DNA of 64,000 bases from Shiella aurantiaca (GTDB lineage Bacteria; Bacteroidota; Bacteroidia; Cytophagales; Cyclobacteriaceae). The position numbers and the translations under genes were made by a program. Every line of letters starts with the position of its first letter. Position 1 is the first letter of the stretch. A model generated the notes under the pieces. That model saw only the letters and a list, made by a program, of their open reading frames with translations. It searched no databases and had not been told where the DNA came from. The stretch covers positions 216,127 through 280,126 of the forward strand of contig JAUHJS010000007.1 in the NCBI GenBank assembly GCA_030412945.1, written 5' to 3'. Positions 1 to 8,969 of this stretch are shown piece by piece.

Positions 1-960
1 TATTTATTTTTTGTTATTGTTTCTTTTGTTTATGCCTATTTTTTTACCAGTTCTATTTTGATTGTAACTCGATATTTCTACCAAACTAAAAAGACTCTAC
101 TTTTTTTGGGGTTTTTCTTCTTGTTTCTTTTATCGAAGAATGTTGAAGGTATTAATACTGTAAGAACTTGGACTGGTATGTGGATTTTAGTTTACGCATG
201 TTTGAAATATTATGAACTTAAAAGGATTCGTTATATACTGTTAATGCTTGTTCCGCCATTGGTTCATGTTGGTTATTTTATATTTATTTTTCCAGTCCTA
301 TTGTTTTTGTTTATTGGTAATAGACCTTATCTTTTTATTTTGATTTTAACTCTTTCTATTTCTGCCAATTTCTTAGAGCCACCTCAGGTAAATAATTTAT
401 TTATACAGACTGAGGTTGGTGCCCAAAAGGCGAAAGGCTATACAAGAAATGAGCTTCAGTCATTTAATGATATTGTTGAGAATAAACTTGAAACTGGGTC
501 TAGGCTATATAGTGCTTTTCAAAAGGGTGGTTTGCAAAAGATAGCATTGTATTTTTTGGTTTATACACTAGTTTTTTCAGGAATATATTTGCATAAGATG
601 AATTACTACCAAAAGTCCATTTTTTCTATTGGTTTACTTATGTTGTCATTCTCTAATTTGTTTTGGTTTAATTATGCAGTAAGTAATCGTTCTTTAATTA
701 TAGCAACAGTTTTTTTACTTGCCTCAATGTTAATAACATGGTTGAACCCTATAACAACTTCATTGTTTCATAAACCTTCAGGTTTACTAAAGATGGGTTT
801 AAGTACTAGTTTAATTTTATTTATACCGAATATGATAAATAATTTATCAGCCCTATTAGATTTCCCTAGCATTTATTTATTTTTCTCACCTTTTCTTGTT
901 TGGGCTAATCCATCCATAAACCTATCAATCAAGGAATTTATACAATTTTTCCTTCAATGA
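1..960 (+). CDS. EpsG/Wzy-like polysaccharide polymerase, 5' partial
   Basis: The reading frame is open to the window edge, so the start lies outside and the visible TTG at 58 is not the true start. The protein is strongly hydrophobic with many membrane segments separated by short loops. An early stretch reading NTVRTWTGMWI, followed by a tyrosine-rich segment and a PP-VH motif before another helix, resembles the RxWTG...H pattern of EpsG-family proteins. These are inner-membrane proteins thought to polymerise repeat units of exopolysaccharides or O-antigens. The gene overlaps the next glycosyltransferase by 4 bp (ATGA), so they are co-transcribed. Base composition is very AT-rich, as in the next few genes, which suggests acquisition by transfer. 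The family call rests on pattern recognition; any Wzy-type polymerase is the alternative. Confidence 0.7.
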   Translation, partial: YLFFVIVSFVYAYFFTSSILIVTRYFYQTKKTLLFLGFFFLFLLSKNVEGINTVRTWTGMWILVYACLKYYELKRIRYILLMLVPPLVHVGYFIFIFPVLLFLFIGNRPYLFILILTLSISANFLEPPQVNNLFIQTEVGAQKAKGYTRNELQSFNDIVENKLETGSRLYSAFQKGGLQKIALYFLVYTLVFSGIYLHKMNYYQKSIFSIGLLMLSFSNLFWFNYAVSNRSLIIATVFLLASMLITWLNPITTSLFHKPSGLLKMGLSTSLILFIPNMINNLSALLDFPSIYLFFSPFLVWANPSINLSIKEFIQFFLQ

Positions 961-2135
961 TTAAATATAATATCCTGTTTATTCTTGTACCTAGTTTTAA
1001 CCCTAATGATGGTGGCGTACAAATGACAACGTTTAAATTGGCTAGCCAATTTTCGAAATTAGGTCATAATGTAACTGTTTTTTCCTTTAGTAATATTGGG
1101 AATTTAAATCATGAATCCTTTAAAGTGATATGGGCAAGCAAAGAAAAGGGATCTAATAATCCTCAAAATATTCGAGACCTAGATAAATATATTGATGATA
1201 TTAGACCCAATGTTGTGGTTAATCAAATGCCCTATGAATGGGTAGTAAGTGAATTTCTGTTAAGGAAAAAGTATGAACTGGATTTCTTTCTGTTAGCGTG
1301 TTTAAGAAATACTCTTTTTTCTGTAAGGCTTAACATTGATGAATATATATTGAATACTATTCCTAAAGGAATTGGTTTACTGTTTCAAAATTTTTTTGGC
1401 CGAACTTTATTTCAAATAATACACAAATTTAGACATGCCAAAGACCTTAGGATGATCTTAAATGTATATGATAGATTTATCATGTTTGGCCCACAGAATT
1501 TAGATGAAATTCGATATTTTATAGGTGATTTTAAAAATGAAAAACTCGAATATATTCCAAATTCAATACCAAGTATATTACAGGAGATTCCGTCAAAGGA
1601 AAAAGTTGTTTTATATTTAGGCAGAGTTACCAGAACTCAAAAAAAGGTTGAATTATTATTGCCTTTATGGAAGAAGTTAATGGATAGGATACCAGATTGG
1701 GAGTTTTGGATTGTTGGTGAAGGTGATGAGAGATCTGAAATTGAATTTATTATTCAAGATGAGAATATTGCAAGGGTTAGAATCTGGGGCAAGCAAGATC
1801 CCTATATGTTTTATGAAAAGGCTTCTTTTTTCATTATGACATCTTCTTTTGAAGGTTTTCCAAATACATTGATTGAAGCGCAAAGTAGAGGTGTTGTTCC
1901 TGTTGTAATGAATACATATCCTTTGCTGGAATGGTTGATTAAAGATAATCATAATGCTATCCTAATTGAGCCTTATGATTTAGATCAAATGGCCAATGAA
2001 ATATTTAATTTAATTCTTGATCAAGAAAGATTCGCTAGAATTCAGAAAAATGCTCTACTGAATGCAAGACGTTTCGATATTGATACCGTTGGTCAAATGT
2101 GGATTAAACTTTTTGATAAACATTTTAAAAATTAA
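957..2135 (+). CDS. GT4-family glycosyltransferase
   Basis: This 392-residue GT-B fold glycosyltransferase starts with an N-terminal Rossmann-like strand and a glycine pair (PSFNPNDGGVQM) that fits the GT4 acceptor-domain start. The C-terminal nucleotide-sugar domain has a strand with YLGRVTRTQKK and the E-x7-E signature (SSFEGFPNTLIEAQ) that holds the donor nucleotide. It should add one sugar from an NDP-donor to a lipid-linked oligosaccharide at the cytoplasmic membrane face. The ATG overlaps the stop of the upstream polymerase, placing it in the same operon. The donor and acceptor sugars cannot be read from sequence. Confidence 0.9.
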   Translation: MIKYNILFILVPSFNPNDGGVQMTTFKLASQFSKLGHNVTVFSFSNIGNLNHESFKVIWASKEKGSNNPQNIRDLDKYIDDIRPNVVVNQMPYEWVVSEFLLRKKYELDFFLLACLRNTLFSVRLNIDEYILNTIPKGIGLLFQNFFGRTLFQIIHKFRHAKDLRMILNVYDRFIMFGPQNLDEIRYFIGDFKNEKLEYIPNSIPSILQEIPSKEKVVLYLGRVTRTQKKVELLLPLWKKLMDRIPDWEFWIVGEGDERSEIEFIIQDENIARVRIWGKQDPYMFYEKASFFIMTSSFEGFPNTLIEAQSRGVVPVVMNTYPLLEWLIKDNHNAILIEPYDLDQMANEIFNLILDQERFARIQKNALLNARRFDIDTVGQMWIKLFDKHFKN

Positions 2136-2142
2136 AGTATTG

Positions 2143-3246
2143 ATGTTTTGGAGCAAGCTGTCTTATCTTTATTCTCTTTTTATTGGTTCAAAAACATCAA
2201 GAAAAATTATTGTAATTGAATCTGACGATTGGGGAAGTGAGCGCATTCCTAATGTTAATGTAAAGGATTGTTTAAAGGAAAAAGGGATTGATATGTATTC
2301 GAATCCGCATTCTAAGTATGATACATTAGAGCGGTTGGATGATTTGCTTGTACTAGGCGAACTGCTTAAGGGTATAGAGAATCAATTTGAAAAGAAAGTC
2401 AAAATTACCACTAATTTTATCTCAGCTAATCCTGACTTTGGTAAAATCAAAGCAAACCATTTTAAATCATTTTATTATGAAAGTTTCAATATTACATACC
2501 GCAATAGAGATGGTAATACTCGTGTATTGGAAGAGATTAATGGATTGATAAATAGAGGATATATTAAGCCGCAATACCATGGCCGAGAGCATATCAATGC
2601 TATTTTATGGTTAAAGGAACTAGAAAACGGTAATTCTGCTTTTTTAGAAGCATTTAATTTAAATACATATGCCATTGATGCTAGCAATGGAAAATCCTCA
2701 CGGAAGAATTTGATGGCTGCATTGGAATATGAAGATTTAGTACATATGAAATTCATTCTTAATAGTATTGAATCTGGTCATGAAATATTTAAAAGTATCT
2801 TTGGTTTTCCATCTAAAACATTCATAGCACCAAGGTATGTATGGAATCCAGATTTAGAATATACTTTTGCAAAATGCGGGTTCACACACCTTCAAACTGC
2901 CTTGTTTCAGCAAAGTCCGAACCAAAAGGATTATACCTCAATTTTTCATTATACTGGTCAGAAAAGTAGAAATGCCAATATTTATTATATGGCTCGTAAT
3001 GTGTATTTCGAACCTGCATATGGAAAAATAGATTGGGTCAATAATGCCTTACAAAAGATTGACTTAGCTTTTAAATTTAAGACACCTGCTATTATAAGTA
3101 TGCATAGAATTAATTTTGTTGGAGGTCTTGATTCTAAAGCCAGAGATTTCCATTTGGAACAATTCCTAATATTATTGAAGTCTATTATTCTAAAATACCC
3201 TGAAGTTGAGTTTATGACCTCTGATGAATTAGCAGAAATACTGTAA
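2143..3246 (+). CDS. Divergent NodB-fold (CE4-like) polysaccharide deacetylase-like protein
   Basis: I chose the ATG at 2143 (367 aa, 7 bp after the upstream stop) over an in-frame ATG at 2062 that would overlap the previous gene by 74 bp. The sequence follows the motif order of carbohydrate esterase 4. A DD pair (D28-D29 in ESDDWGS) is the motif 1 type. H146-GRE-H150 has the HxxxH spacing of the metal-binding motif 2. APRYVWNPDLE is close to the R-x-P motif 3, and a late ISMHR resembles motif 5. CE4 enzymes remove N- or O-acetyl groups from sugars using a divalent metal. The overall sequence is far from textbook NodB proteins, so the substrate is unknown. A paralogue with the same PQYHGREH core lies at 13857-14978. 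Confidence 0.6.
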   Translation: MFWSKLSYLYSLFIGSKTSRKIIVIESDDWGSERIPNVNVKDCLKEKGIDMYSNPHSKYDTLERLDDLLVLGELLKGIENQFEKKVKITTNFISANPDFGKIKANHFKSFYYESFNITYRNRDGNTRVLEEINGLINRGYIKPQYHGREHINAILWLKELENGNSAFLEAFNLNTYAIDASNGKSSRKNLMAALEYEDLVHMKFILNSIESGHEIFKSIFGFPSKTFIAPRYVWNPDLEYTFAKCGFTHLQTALFQQSPNQKDYTSIFHYTGQKSRNANIYYMARNVYFEPAYGKIDWVNNALQKIDLAFKFKTPAIISMHRINFVGGLDSKARDFHLEQFLILLKSIILKYPEVEFMTSDELAEIL

Positions 3247-3248
3247 TT

Positions 3249-5150
3249 ATGTGTGGAATAAGCGGCTTAATTGATTTCAGAAATGAATCTTCTCAGGATT
3301 TGCTGAAAAAAATGCAAAATACCCTACGCCACAGAGGGCCGGACGATGAGGGTTTTACTTTTATCTCCGAGGAGAACTTTCAAATTGGTTTAGGACATTC
3401 TAGGCTTTCCATTATTGATACTTCCTCTTTAGGCCACCAGCCTATGAAGTATGGAGATTATACTATCGTGTTCAATGGAGAGGTATATAATTTCGATGAG
3501 ATAAAAAAACAGTTAATTGACTTAGGGCACTTATTTAAATCGCATTCGGATACCGAAGTGGTGCTTCATGCTTTTATTGAATGGGGGACTGATTGCGTGG
3601 GATACTTTATTGGTATGTTTGCTTTTGGAATCTACCATGAAGAGGAGCAAGTACTGTATTTATGCCGTGACCGTGCTGGTGTAAAACCACTTTTCTGGTA
3701 TTGGGATAATGAACTTTTTTTATTTGGCTCAGAATTGAAGCCCTTTCATAAGCATCCAAGATTCAAAAAGGAAATCAATAAGAAGGCCTTACAATTGTTT
3801 TTAGGATATGGCTATGTGCCGGCTCCTCTGTCTATTTTCACCCATACTCAGAAGCTTCTACCGGGGCATTGGTTGAAATTTTCCCTGAAATACAAAACTT
3901 TTGAGCTGAGTAAATATTGGGATATTGGAGATTATTACAATACTAGGTCTAATATCTCTTATGACTTAGCAAAATCTGAGTTATATAGTATAATTAAGAG
4001 TGCCTGCAATTACCGCATGGTGTCCGATGTGCCTGTGGGGGTTTTTTTGAGTGGGGGGTACGATAGTTCATTAGTAACGGCTGTTCTTCAGAAAGAGCGT
4101 AGTGAGCGGCTAAAAACCTTTACTATTGGTTTTTGGAAAGGTACGGATGAAGCTCCATTTGCGAAGAAAGTAGCAGAGTATCTGGGCACCGATCATCAGG
4201 AATATTATTGTACGGAAAAAGATGCACAATCCATAATCCCTGAGTTGCCTCATTTTTATGATGAGCCTAATTCGGATATTTCCAATATCCCTAGTATTTT
4301 GGTTAGTAGATTGGCCAAACAAAAAGTGCAAGTGGCTTTGAGTGCCGATGGGGGGGATGAGCTTTTTGCCGGGTATACAGGCTATCGACAACAATTAGAT
4401 CGGCATGCTCGTTTGGCTAAACTACCCGGCAAAAAAGTGTTTTATAAATTTCTTGAGAGTACACAATACCTAATAAAAGATGAAGTACTTAATCAGCAGT
4501 GGGTTAAGAAAAGAGAAGGAATTTTGTCTGCTTTGCGCTATGAGGGTTTAGGGTGTTTAGATGAATTATCTAGGGTAGTTTCATTACCACCGTATTATTT
4601 GACCAATCATTTATTGAGTTCAGGCTTCAAGATGAGTCATGGATTTCCTATGATACCTGCCTATCAAAAAGATATCCCTAAGGCAATAGAACCGGGCAAT
4701 CTTCTGCTTCTAAGAAGTTTTGAAAGTACAATGATAGATTTACTTTTAGTTAAGGTTGATAGAGCGACTATGTCAACCTCTTTGGAAGGAAGGGAGCCTT
4801 TTTTAGACCATCGGTTGATAGAATATGCCGCTTCTTTACCTTATTGCTACAAGAATGACGGTAATGCCTCAAAAAGAATTTTGAAAGACATAGCTTATTC
4901 CTATATCCCCAAAAAACTATTAGATAGGCCTAAAGCAGGCTTTGATCTACCCTTATTTGATTGGTTGAATGGAGATTTAGGGTTTATAGTAGATGAATAT
5001 CTTTCGAAAGAAAAGATTCAAGAAGGTGGATATTTTGATGCAAATCAAGTACATGAATTAGTATGCCAATTTAGAGATGGTAAATTAGCCTATAAAGACT
5101 TGTTTTGGAGACTTATTGTATTTCAAATGTGGATGGATACATGGGGATAA
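3249..5150 (+). CDS. asnB: Asparagine synthase-type glutamine amidotransferase (copy 1)
   Basis: This 633-residue class II amidotransferase begins MCGISG, so Cys2 is the N-terminal nucleophile that releases ammonia from glutamine. The RHRGPDDEG segment and SRLSIID loop of the glutaminase domain follow. The C-terminal synthase domain carries the pyrophosphate-binding SGGYDSS loop near residue 270 and the ADGGDE motif, so it should adenylate a carboxylate and transfer ammonia to it. Within polysaccharide clusters such proteins are thought to amidate sugar acids rather than make free asparagine, but that is inference. It starts 2 bp after the NodB-like gene. It is one of three homologues in this cluster and has the full family length. 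Confidence 0.88.
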   Translation: MCGISGLIDFRNESSQDLLKKMQNTLRHRGPDDEGFTFISEENFQIGLGHSRLSIIDTSSLGHQPMKYGDYTIVFNGEVYNFDEIKKQLIDLGHLFKSHSDTEVVLHAFIEWGTDCVGYFIGMFAFGIYHEEEQVLYLCRDRAGVKPLFWYWDNELFLFGSELKPFHKHPRFKKEINKKALQLFLGYGYVPAPLSIFTHTQKLLPGHWLKFSLKYKTFELSKYWDIGDYYNTRSNISYDLAKSELYSIIKSACNYRMVSDVPVGVFLSGGYDSSLVTAVLQKERSERLKTFTIGFWKGTDEAPFAKKVAEYLGTDHQEYYCTEKDAQSIIPELPHFYDEPNSDISNIPSILVSRLAKQKVQVALSADGGDELFAGYTGYRQQLDRHARLAKLPGKKVFYKFLESTQYLIKDEVLNQQWVKKREGILSALRYEGLGCLDELSRVVSLPPYYLTNHLLSSGFKMSHGFPMIPAYQKDIPKAIEPGNLLLLRSFESTMIDLLLVKVDRATMSTSLEGREPFLDHRLIEYAASLPYCYKNDGNASKRILKDIAYSYIPKKLLDRPKAGFDLPLFDWLNGDLGFIVDEYLSKEKIQEGGYFDANQVHELVCQFRDGKLAYKDLFWRLIVFQMWMDTWG

Positions 5151-5180
5151 TTGTAAAAGCTGATTTTTCGAATTAATTAA

Positions 5181-6110
5181 ATGAAGAGAATTGCACTAGT
5201 CAGATACGGAAGTGTTTTTAGATACCCTAGAAAGGCTGCAAAATACTTTTTCAGTTCAATTTACCCATTGATAATTAGAATATTTCCATTGCCAAAAGTA
5301 CTTTCAATCGAGGACACACTTGATGAAATAATTAATAACAAGAAAAGTATAGCTCGGTTTGGTGATGGAGAGTTTCTGTATATATTGGATAAACTTAATC
5401 TTCCTTTTCAGAAATATGATATCGTGCTTGCCAATTATCTTAAAGAATTATTACTCTCTGATGACGAAATGCTATTGATAGGGCTGCCTAGTGGTTATCA
5501 TGGTTTAAATGGTTTAAATAGGGAGGGCAAGGTTTTTTGGAGAAGCCAAATATCATGGATTTATCCAAGACTAAAAAAATATCTTAATCTTAAAAAACAA
5601 TATGCCAATGCAAGCATTACAAGGCTCTATATAGAAATTCAAGATAAAAAGAGGAGTAAAATACTGTTCGATAAAGTTAAATTGATTTGGGAAGGCAGAG
5701 ATGTTGTTTTGGTAGAGGGGGAAAAAAGTAGATTGGGGGTTGGGAATGATTTATTTGATCGTGCAAAAAGTATTGTAAGAATATTAGCACCTGCTAAAAA
5801 CGCATTTTCCATTTGTGATAGTATTGTGGAACAAGTTTTGGTTTTCCCGAAGGAAGTCCTGGTCCTTATTGCTTTGGGTCCAACTGCTAAAGTTGTTGTA
5901 CAAAAAATACATAGTTTTGGTTATCAGGCAGTTGATATAGGAAATGTTGATATTGAGTATGAATGGTTTAAAATGAATGCTACCGAGAAAGTGAAAATAA
6001 ATGGGAAATATACCAGTGAAGCTATTGGGGGTAGGGAAGTTGCAGATATTAACGATCAAAAATACAATGAACAAATAAGGGTAAATTTGGCTAATGGAGA
6101 AGAAATATAA
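5181..6110 (+). CDS. GT-D fold glycosyltransferase (DUF1792-type)
   Basis: The 309-residue protein has the hallmark of the GT-D/DUF1792 family: an early helix ending in KKSIARFGDGEF (residues 54-65), with FGDGE at 60-64. It is followed by a segment on binding and delivery of the nucleotide sugar (LIGLPSGYHGLNG) and by a late VLIALGPTAKVV strand typical of the family. Members studied in streptococci transfer sugars onto protein-linked glycans. Here the gene lies inside a polysaccharide operon, so transfer to the growing glycan is more likely. Its 3' end overlaps the methyltransferase by 17 bp. The region is AT-rich. The family call is by motif; the acceptor is unknown. Confidence 0.72.
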   Translation: MKRIALVRYGSVFRYPRKAAKYFFSSIYPLIIRIFPLPKVLSIEDTLDEIINNKKSIARFGDGEFLYILDKLNLPFQKYDIVLANYLKELLLSDDEMLLIGLPSGYHGLNGLNREGKVFWRSQISWIYPRLKKYLNLKKQYANASITRLYIEIQDKKRSKILFDKVKLIWEGRDVVLVEGEKSRLGVGNDLFDRAKSIVRILAPAKNAFSICDSIVEQVLVFPKEVLVLIALGPTAKVVVQKIHSFGYQAVDIGNVDIEYEWFKMNATEKVKINGKYTSEAIGGREVADINDQKYNEQIRVNLANGEEI

Positions 6111-6813
6111 TCATACTGAGGAATGGCATACTGTTGATGCCGGAGAGGCACTTGTTCCAGTTATTATGGATTTACTTAATCCTAAAAGTGTTGTGGATGT
6201 GGGCTGTGGAATAGGTACTTTTACAAGTGTTTTCAAACGAAATGGAGCGAAGGTATTAGGGATAGATGGGCCTTGGTGCAAAAAAGAGTTGCTTTTTAAG
6301 AACATTGATGAATCGGAGTTTTTAGAGATGGAGCTTGAAAAAAAGATTACTCTAAACAGCAGATTCGATTTAGTTGTGTGTCTTGAAGTAGCTGAACATC
6401 TTACCCCTGCTAGGGCAGAATCGTTCATAAAAGATCTGACCAACCTTGGAGATATAATCCTTTTTTCAGCTGCCATACCCAACCAAGGGGGGGAAAACCA
6501 TTTTAATGAGCAATGGCTTGATTATTGGGAAGATATTTTCAATAATCAAGGTTATCGAATTGTAGACTGCTTAAGGCCATTGTTTTGGGAAAATCCTGAG
6601 GTGTTTTATTGGTATAAGCAGAATTTTGTTTTGGCCATAAAAAATGGGGTTACAATTGAAAAAGTAGAGAAATTGCCATCAAATATCATTAGACGTATAG
6701 TACATCCTGAATTACTTGAGACAATTACCTCTTACAAAGATAAAAATGCTGTAAAAAGAGGAATGAAGTATTTATACAAGGCGATAATGTATAGGGCTGG
6801 TTTACTGAGGTAA
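6094..6813 (+). CDS. SAM-dependent methyltransferase (class I)
   Basis: This 239-residue protein has a class I methyltransferase core. Motif I reads VVDVGCGIGTFTSVF (about residues 30-44), followed by VLGIDG at the end of strand 2 (acidic ribose-binding position) and DLVVCLEVAEHL as the post-motif strand. It should transfer a methyl group from S-adenosylmethionine to a small molecule or sugar. The context suggests methylation of a glycan residue or cap. The ATG lies inside the 3' end of the GT-D gene (17 bp overlap), indicating translational coupling. The acceptor cannot be told from sequence. Confidence 0.85.
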   Translation: MEKKYNHTEEWHTVDAGEALVPVIMDLLNPKSVVDVGCGIGTFTSVFKRNGAKVLGIDGPWCKKELLFKNIDESEFLEMELEKKITLNSRFDLVVCLEVAEHLTPARAESFIKDLTNLGDIILFSAAIPNQGGENHFNEQWLDYWEDIFNNQGYRIVDCLRPLFWENPEVFYWYKQNFVLAIKNGVTIEKVEKLPSNIIRRIVHPELLETITSYKDKNAVKRGMKYLYKAIMYRAGLLR

Positions 6814-6829
6814 TAATATTTAAAAACTA

Positions 6830-7900
6830 ATGAAAATAGGCGTGGTTGGTCCATCTTTAAAGATGGGAGGTATGGAGCGTGCCAGTACAACAATGGCTAA
6901 TAGCTTAACCGATATTGGTAATGAAGTATGTTTTTTATCGCTATTTTCTCAAGAAGACTTTTTTAAACTCAACAATCAAGTTCAACTATTTACCCCCAAT
7001 GGTTTCAATACATCCAAACTATCACTTTTTAAAACTCTCATTTGGATAAGGACTTCTCTGAAACAATTCAACCCTGACGTTGTACTGGTTTATGGTAGGT
7101 TCTACGGAGCAATAGTTTCCTTGGCTCTACTATTTACCCACTATCGTGTTTTTATTTCAGAACGTTCAAGCCCTCTATTCAAATGGGCAATTCATATCAA
7201 TTTTTTTGATCGGATTGTGTATTGGTTATTGCCTCCTGCAGGAGTTGTTGCCCAAACAAAGATAGCCATGTTGTACCAGCAAAAATATTATAGCAAGAAG
7301 TCACCTGTTCGTGTTATACCCAATCAAGTAAAACAAGTCAAAGAGTTTCCTGAAGTAGAAAAGGCCAAAATTATACTAGCGGTAGGGAGGTTTAATGATT
7401 ATCTAAAAGGATTTGACCGATTGATAGAAGCATATGCCTTATTGAATGGTCATAAAGGTTGGAGGCTGGTATTCGCAGGTGGGGATGAGGATGGACAATA
7501 TTTAAGAGATTTAGCCGACTCCTGTGGGATCATGGCAAATGTGGATTTTCTTGGAAAGGTGGAAGATATTGATCGTGTTTATGCAGAGGCAGGAATATTT
7601 GTAATTCCTTCAAGAAGCGAAGGGTTTCCAAATGCGCTATGCGAGGCAATGGCGGCTGGGCTGCCTTGTGTGGCCTTTGATTTTATAGCGGGTCCAAGAG
7701 ATTTAATAATACATAGAGAAAATGGATTTATAGTTCCGGATGGTGATCTCGAAGCACTGGCTAATCAAATAAAAGAACTGATCGATAACGAGCAGTTGCG
7801 GTCAAAGGTTGGCGAAAAGGCAAGAGGAATTGCTAAAATGCTCGATCAGAAAGTAATAGCTAAAAGAATGTGCGATTTTCTCAATAATACTAATAGATGA
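6830..7900 (+). CDS. GT4-family glycosyltransferase
   Basis: This is a 356-residue GT-B fold enzyme. The N-terminus reads MKIGVVGPSLKMGGMERA, the classic GT4 start with a GG pair and an ER motif. The C-terminal domain has AVGRFNDYLKGFDRLIEAY and the E-x7-E signature (SRSEGFPNALCEAMAAGLP), both diagnostic for donor binding. It should transfer a sugar to the lipid-linked repeat unit on the cytoplasmic side. The stop overlaps the start of the following GT2 gene by 4 bp (ATGA). GalNAc/Gal/Glc-type acceptor chemistry is common in this subgroup but cannot be fixed here. Confidence 0.92.
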   Translation: MKIGVVGPSLKMGGMERASTTMANSLTDIGNEVCFLSLFSQEDFFKLNNQVQLFTPNGFNTSKLSLFKTLIWIRTSLKQFNPDVVLVYGRFYGAIVSLALLFTHYRVFISERSSPLFKWAIHINFFDRIVYWLLPPAGVVAQTKIAMLYQQKYYSKKSPVRVIPNQVKQVKEFPEVEKAKIILAVGRFNDYLKGFDRLIEAYALLNGHKGWRLVFAGGDEDGQYLRDLADSCGIMANVDFLGKVEDIDRVYAEAGIFVIPSRSEGFPNALCEAMAAGLPCVAFDFIAGPRDLIIHRENGFIVPDGDLEALANQIKELIDNEQLRSKVGEKARGIAKMLDQKVIAKRMCDFLNNTNR

Positions 7901-8961
7901 AAGTGAGCAAAATACCTAAGCTAAGTGTTATTGTAGCGGTTTATAATACAGAAAATCATTTAATAAAATGTTTGGAAAGTCTTGTTCATCAAGATTATTC
8001 GGATTTCGAAGTCATTTTAGTTGATGATGGCTCAACTGACCAATCAAGAGCAATATGTGAAAATTATGTGAATTCTAATACTCATTTTAGGTATATCAGG
8101 AAAGATAATGGGGGGCTTTCTTCTGCTAGAAATACAGGATTAAATTTAGCATACGGTGAATTCGTAATGTTTATGGATGCTGATGATTGGATACGGAAAA
8201 ATACCTTATTGGAAAACATTCGAATAGCTGAAAGTACCAAATGTGATGTTTTAGTATTTGGCTTTATTAAAGAGATTCAAACTAAAAGGGGAGTGAATCA
8301 GCTGCCTTCCATTCCGCCCAAGCTGGTTAGTTTTGAAAATCCTGATAGCTTTGATAATGACTTGATACAACTCCTTAAGTCGGGAACCGGCCTAACCGTA
8401 TGGAATATGTTGATTCGCAAAGAATTTCTGAAGCAGAATAACCTGACTTTTCCTTCCTATAAGAGAGGATCCGATATGTACTTTTTGTTTCAATTATATA
8501 AATATAGGCCGCGACTTATTAGTAACCCACAACCCTTTTACCAGTATATTGCATTCAATACTTCGAAGAAATATGATGAGCAGATAGTACCAAATCATAT
8601 TGCTTTTTTTAACAAATTCCTATCATTATCGAATAGTTTAAAGTATTCATCTCAGCTTCTTGACCTTGAACTTAAATTATTTTTGCTGTGGTTTTGTCAT
8701 GTAATACCTAATGCCGTTGTAAATAACAGGTATCTGTCTAATAAATTGAAATTAAAAGAACTAAAAGTATTGTTCGGTCAGGAAAGAGTTATTAAATGGA
8801 CTAATAAATATAGTCTGAATCAAGCCAAGGACATGATGTCAAAAATAATGTTATTCATGATGAAGACCCGTAGTCCTTATATCATGTACTGCTTCACAAA
8901 AGTAAAAATTCTTTTTAAGCAATATATACGTGTTGACTATAAAAAATATTATAACCGTTAA
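7897..8961 (+). CDS. GT2-family glycosyltransferase
   Basis: A GT-A fold glycosyltransferase of 354 residues. The start KLSVIVAVYNTENHLIKCL and the strand VILVDDGSTDQS are hallmark GT2 sequences. FVMFMDADDW supplies the DxD metal/nucleotide site (about residues 90-100). Beyond about residue 230 the sequence is less conserved and rich in lysine and aromatic residues, with no clear membrane helices. It follows the GT4 gene with a 4 bp overlap and precedes asparagine synthase copy 2 by 8 bp, all one transcription unit. Sugar specificity is unknown. Confidence 0.93.
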   Translation: MKVSKIPKLSVIVAVYNTENHLIKCLESLVHQDYSDFEVILVDDGSTDQSRAICENYVNSNTHFRYIRKDNGGLSSARNTGLNLAYGEFVMFMDADDWIRKNTLLENIRIAESTKCDVLVFGFIKEIQTKRGVNQLPSIPPKLVSFENPDSFDNDLIQLLKSGTGLTVWNMLIRKEFLKQNNLTFPSYKRGSDMYFLFQLYKYRPRLISNPQPFYQYIAFNTSKKYDEQIVPNHIAFFNKFLSLSNSLKYSSQLLDLELKLFLLWFCHVIPNAVVNNRYLSNKLKLKELKVLFGQERVIKWTNKYSLNQAKDMMSKIMLFMMKTRSPYIMYCFTKVKILFKQYIRVDYKKYYNR

Positions 8962-8969
8962 TAAACAAT

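Noticed and set aside
2062..2142. Earlier ATG for the first NodB-like gene
   Set aside because: It would overlap the GT4 gene by 74 bp and add residues absent from its paralogue; ATG 2143 sits 7 bp after the stop.
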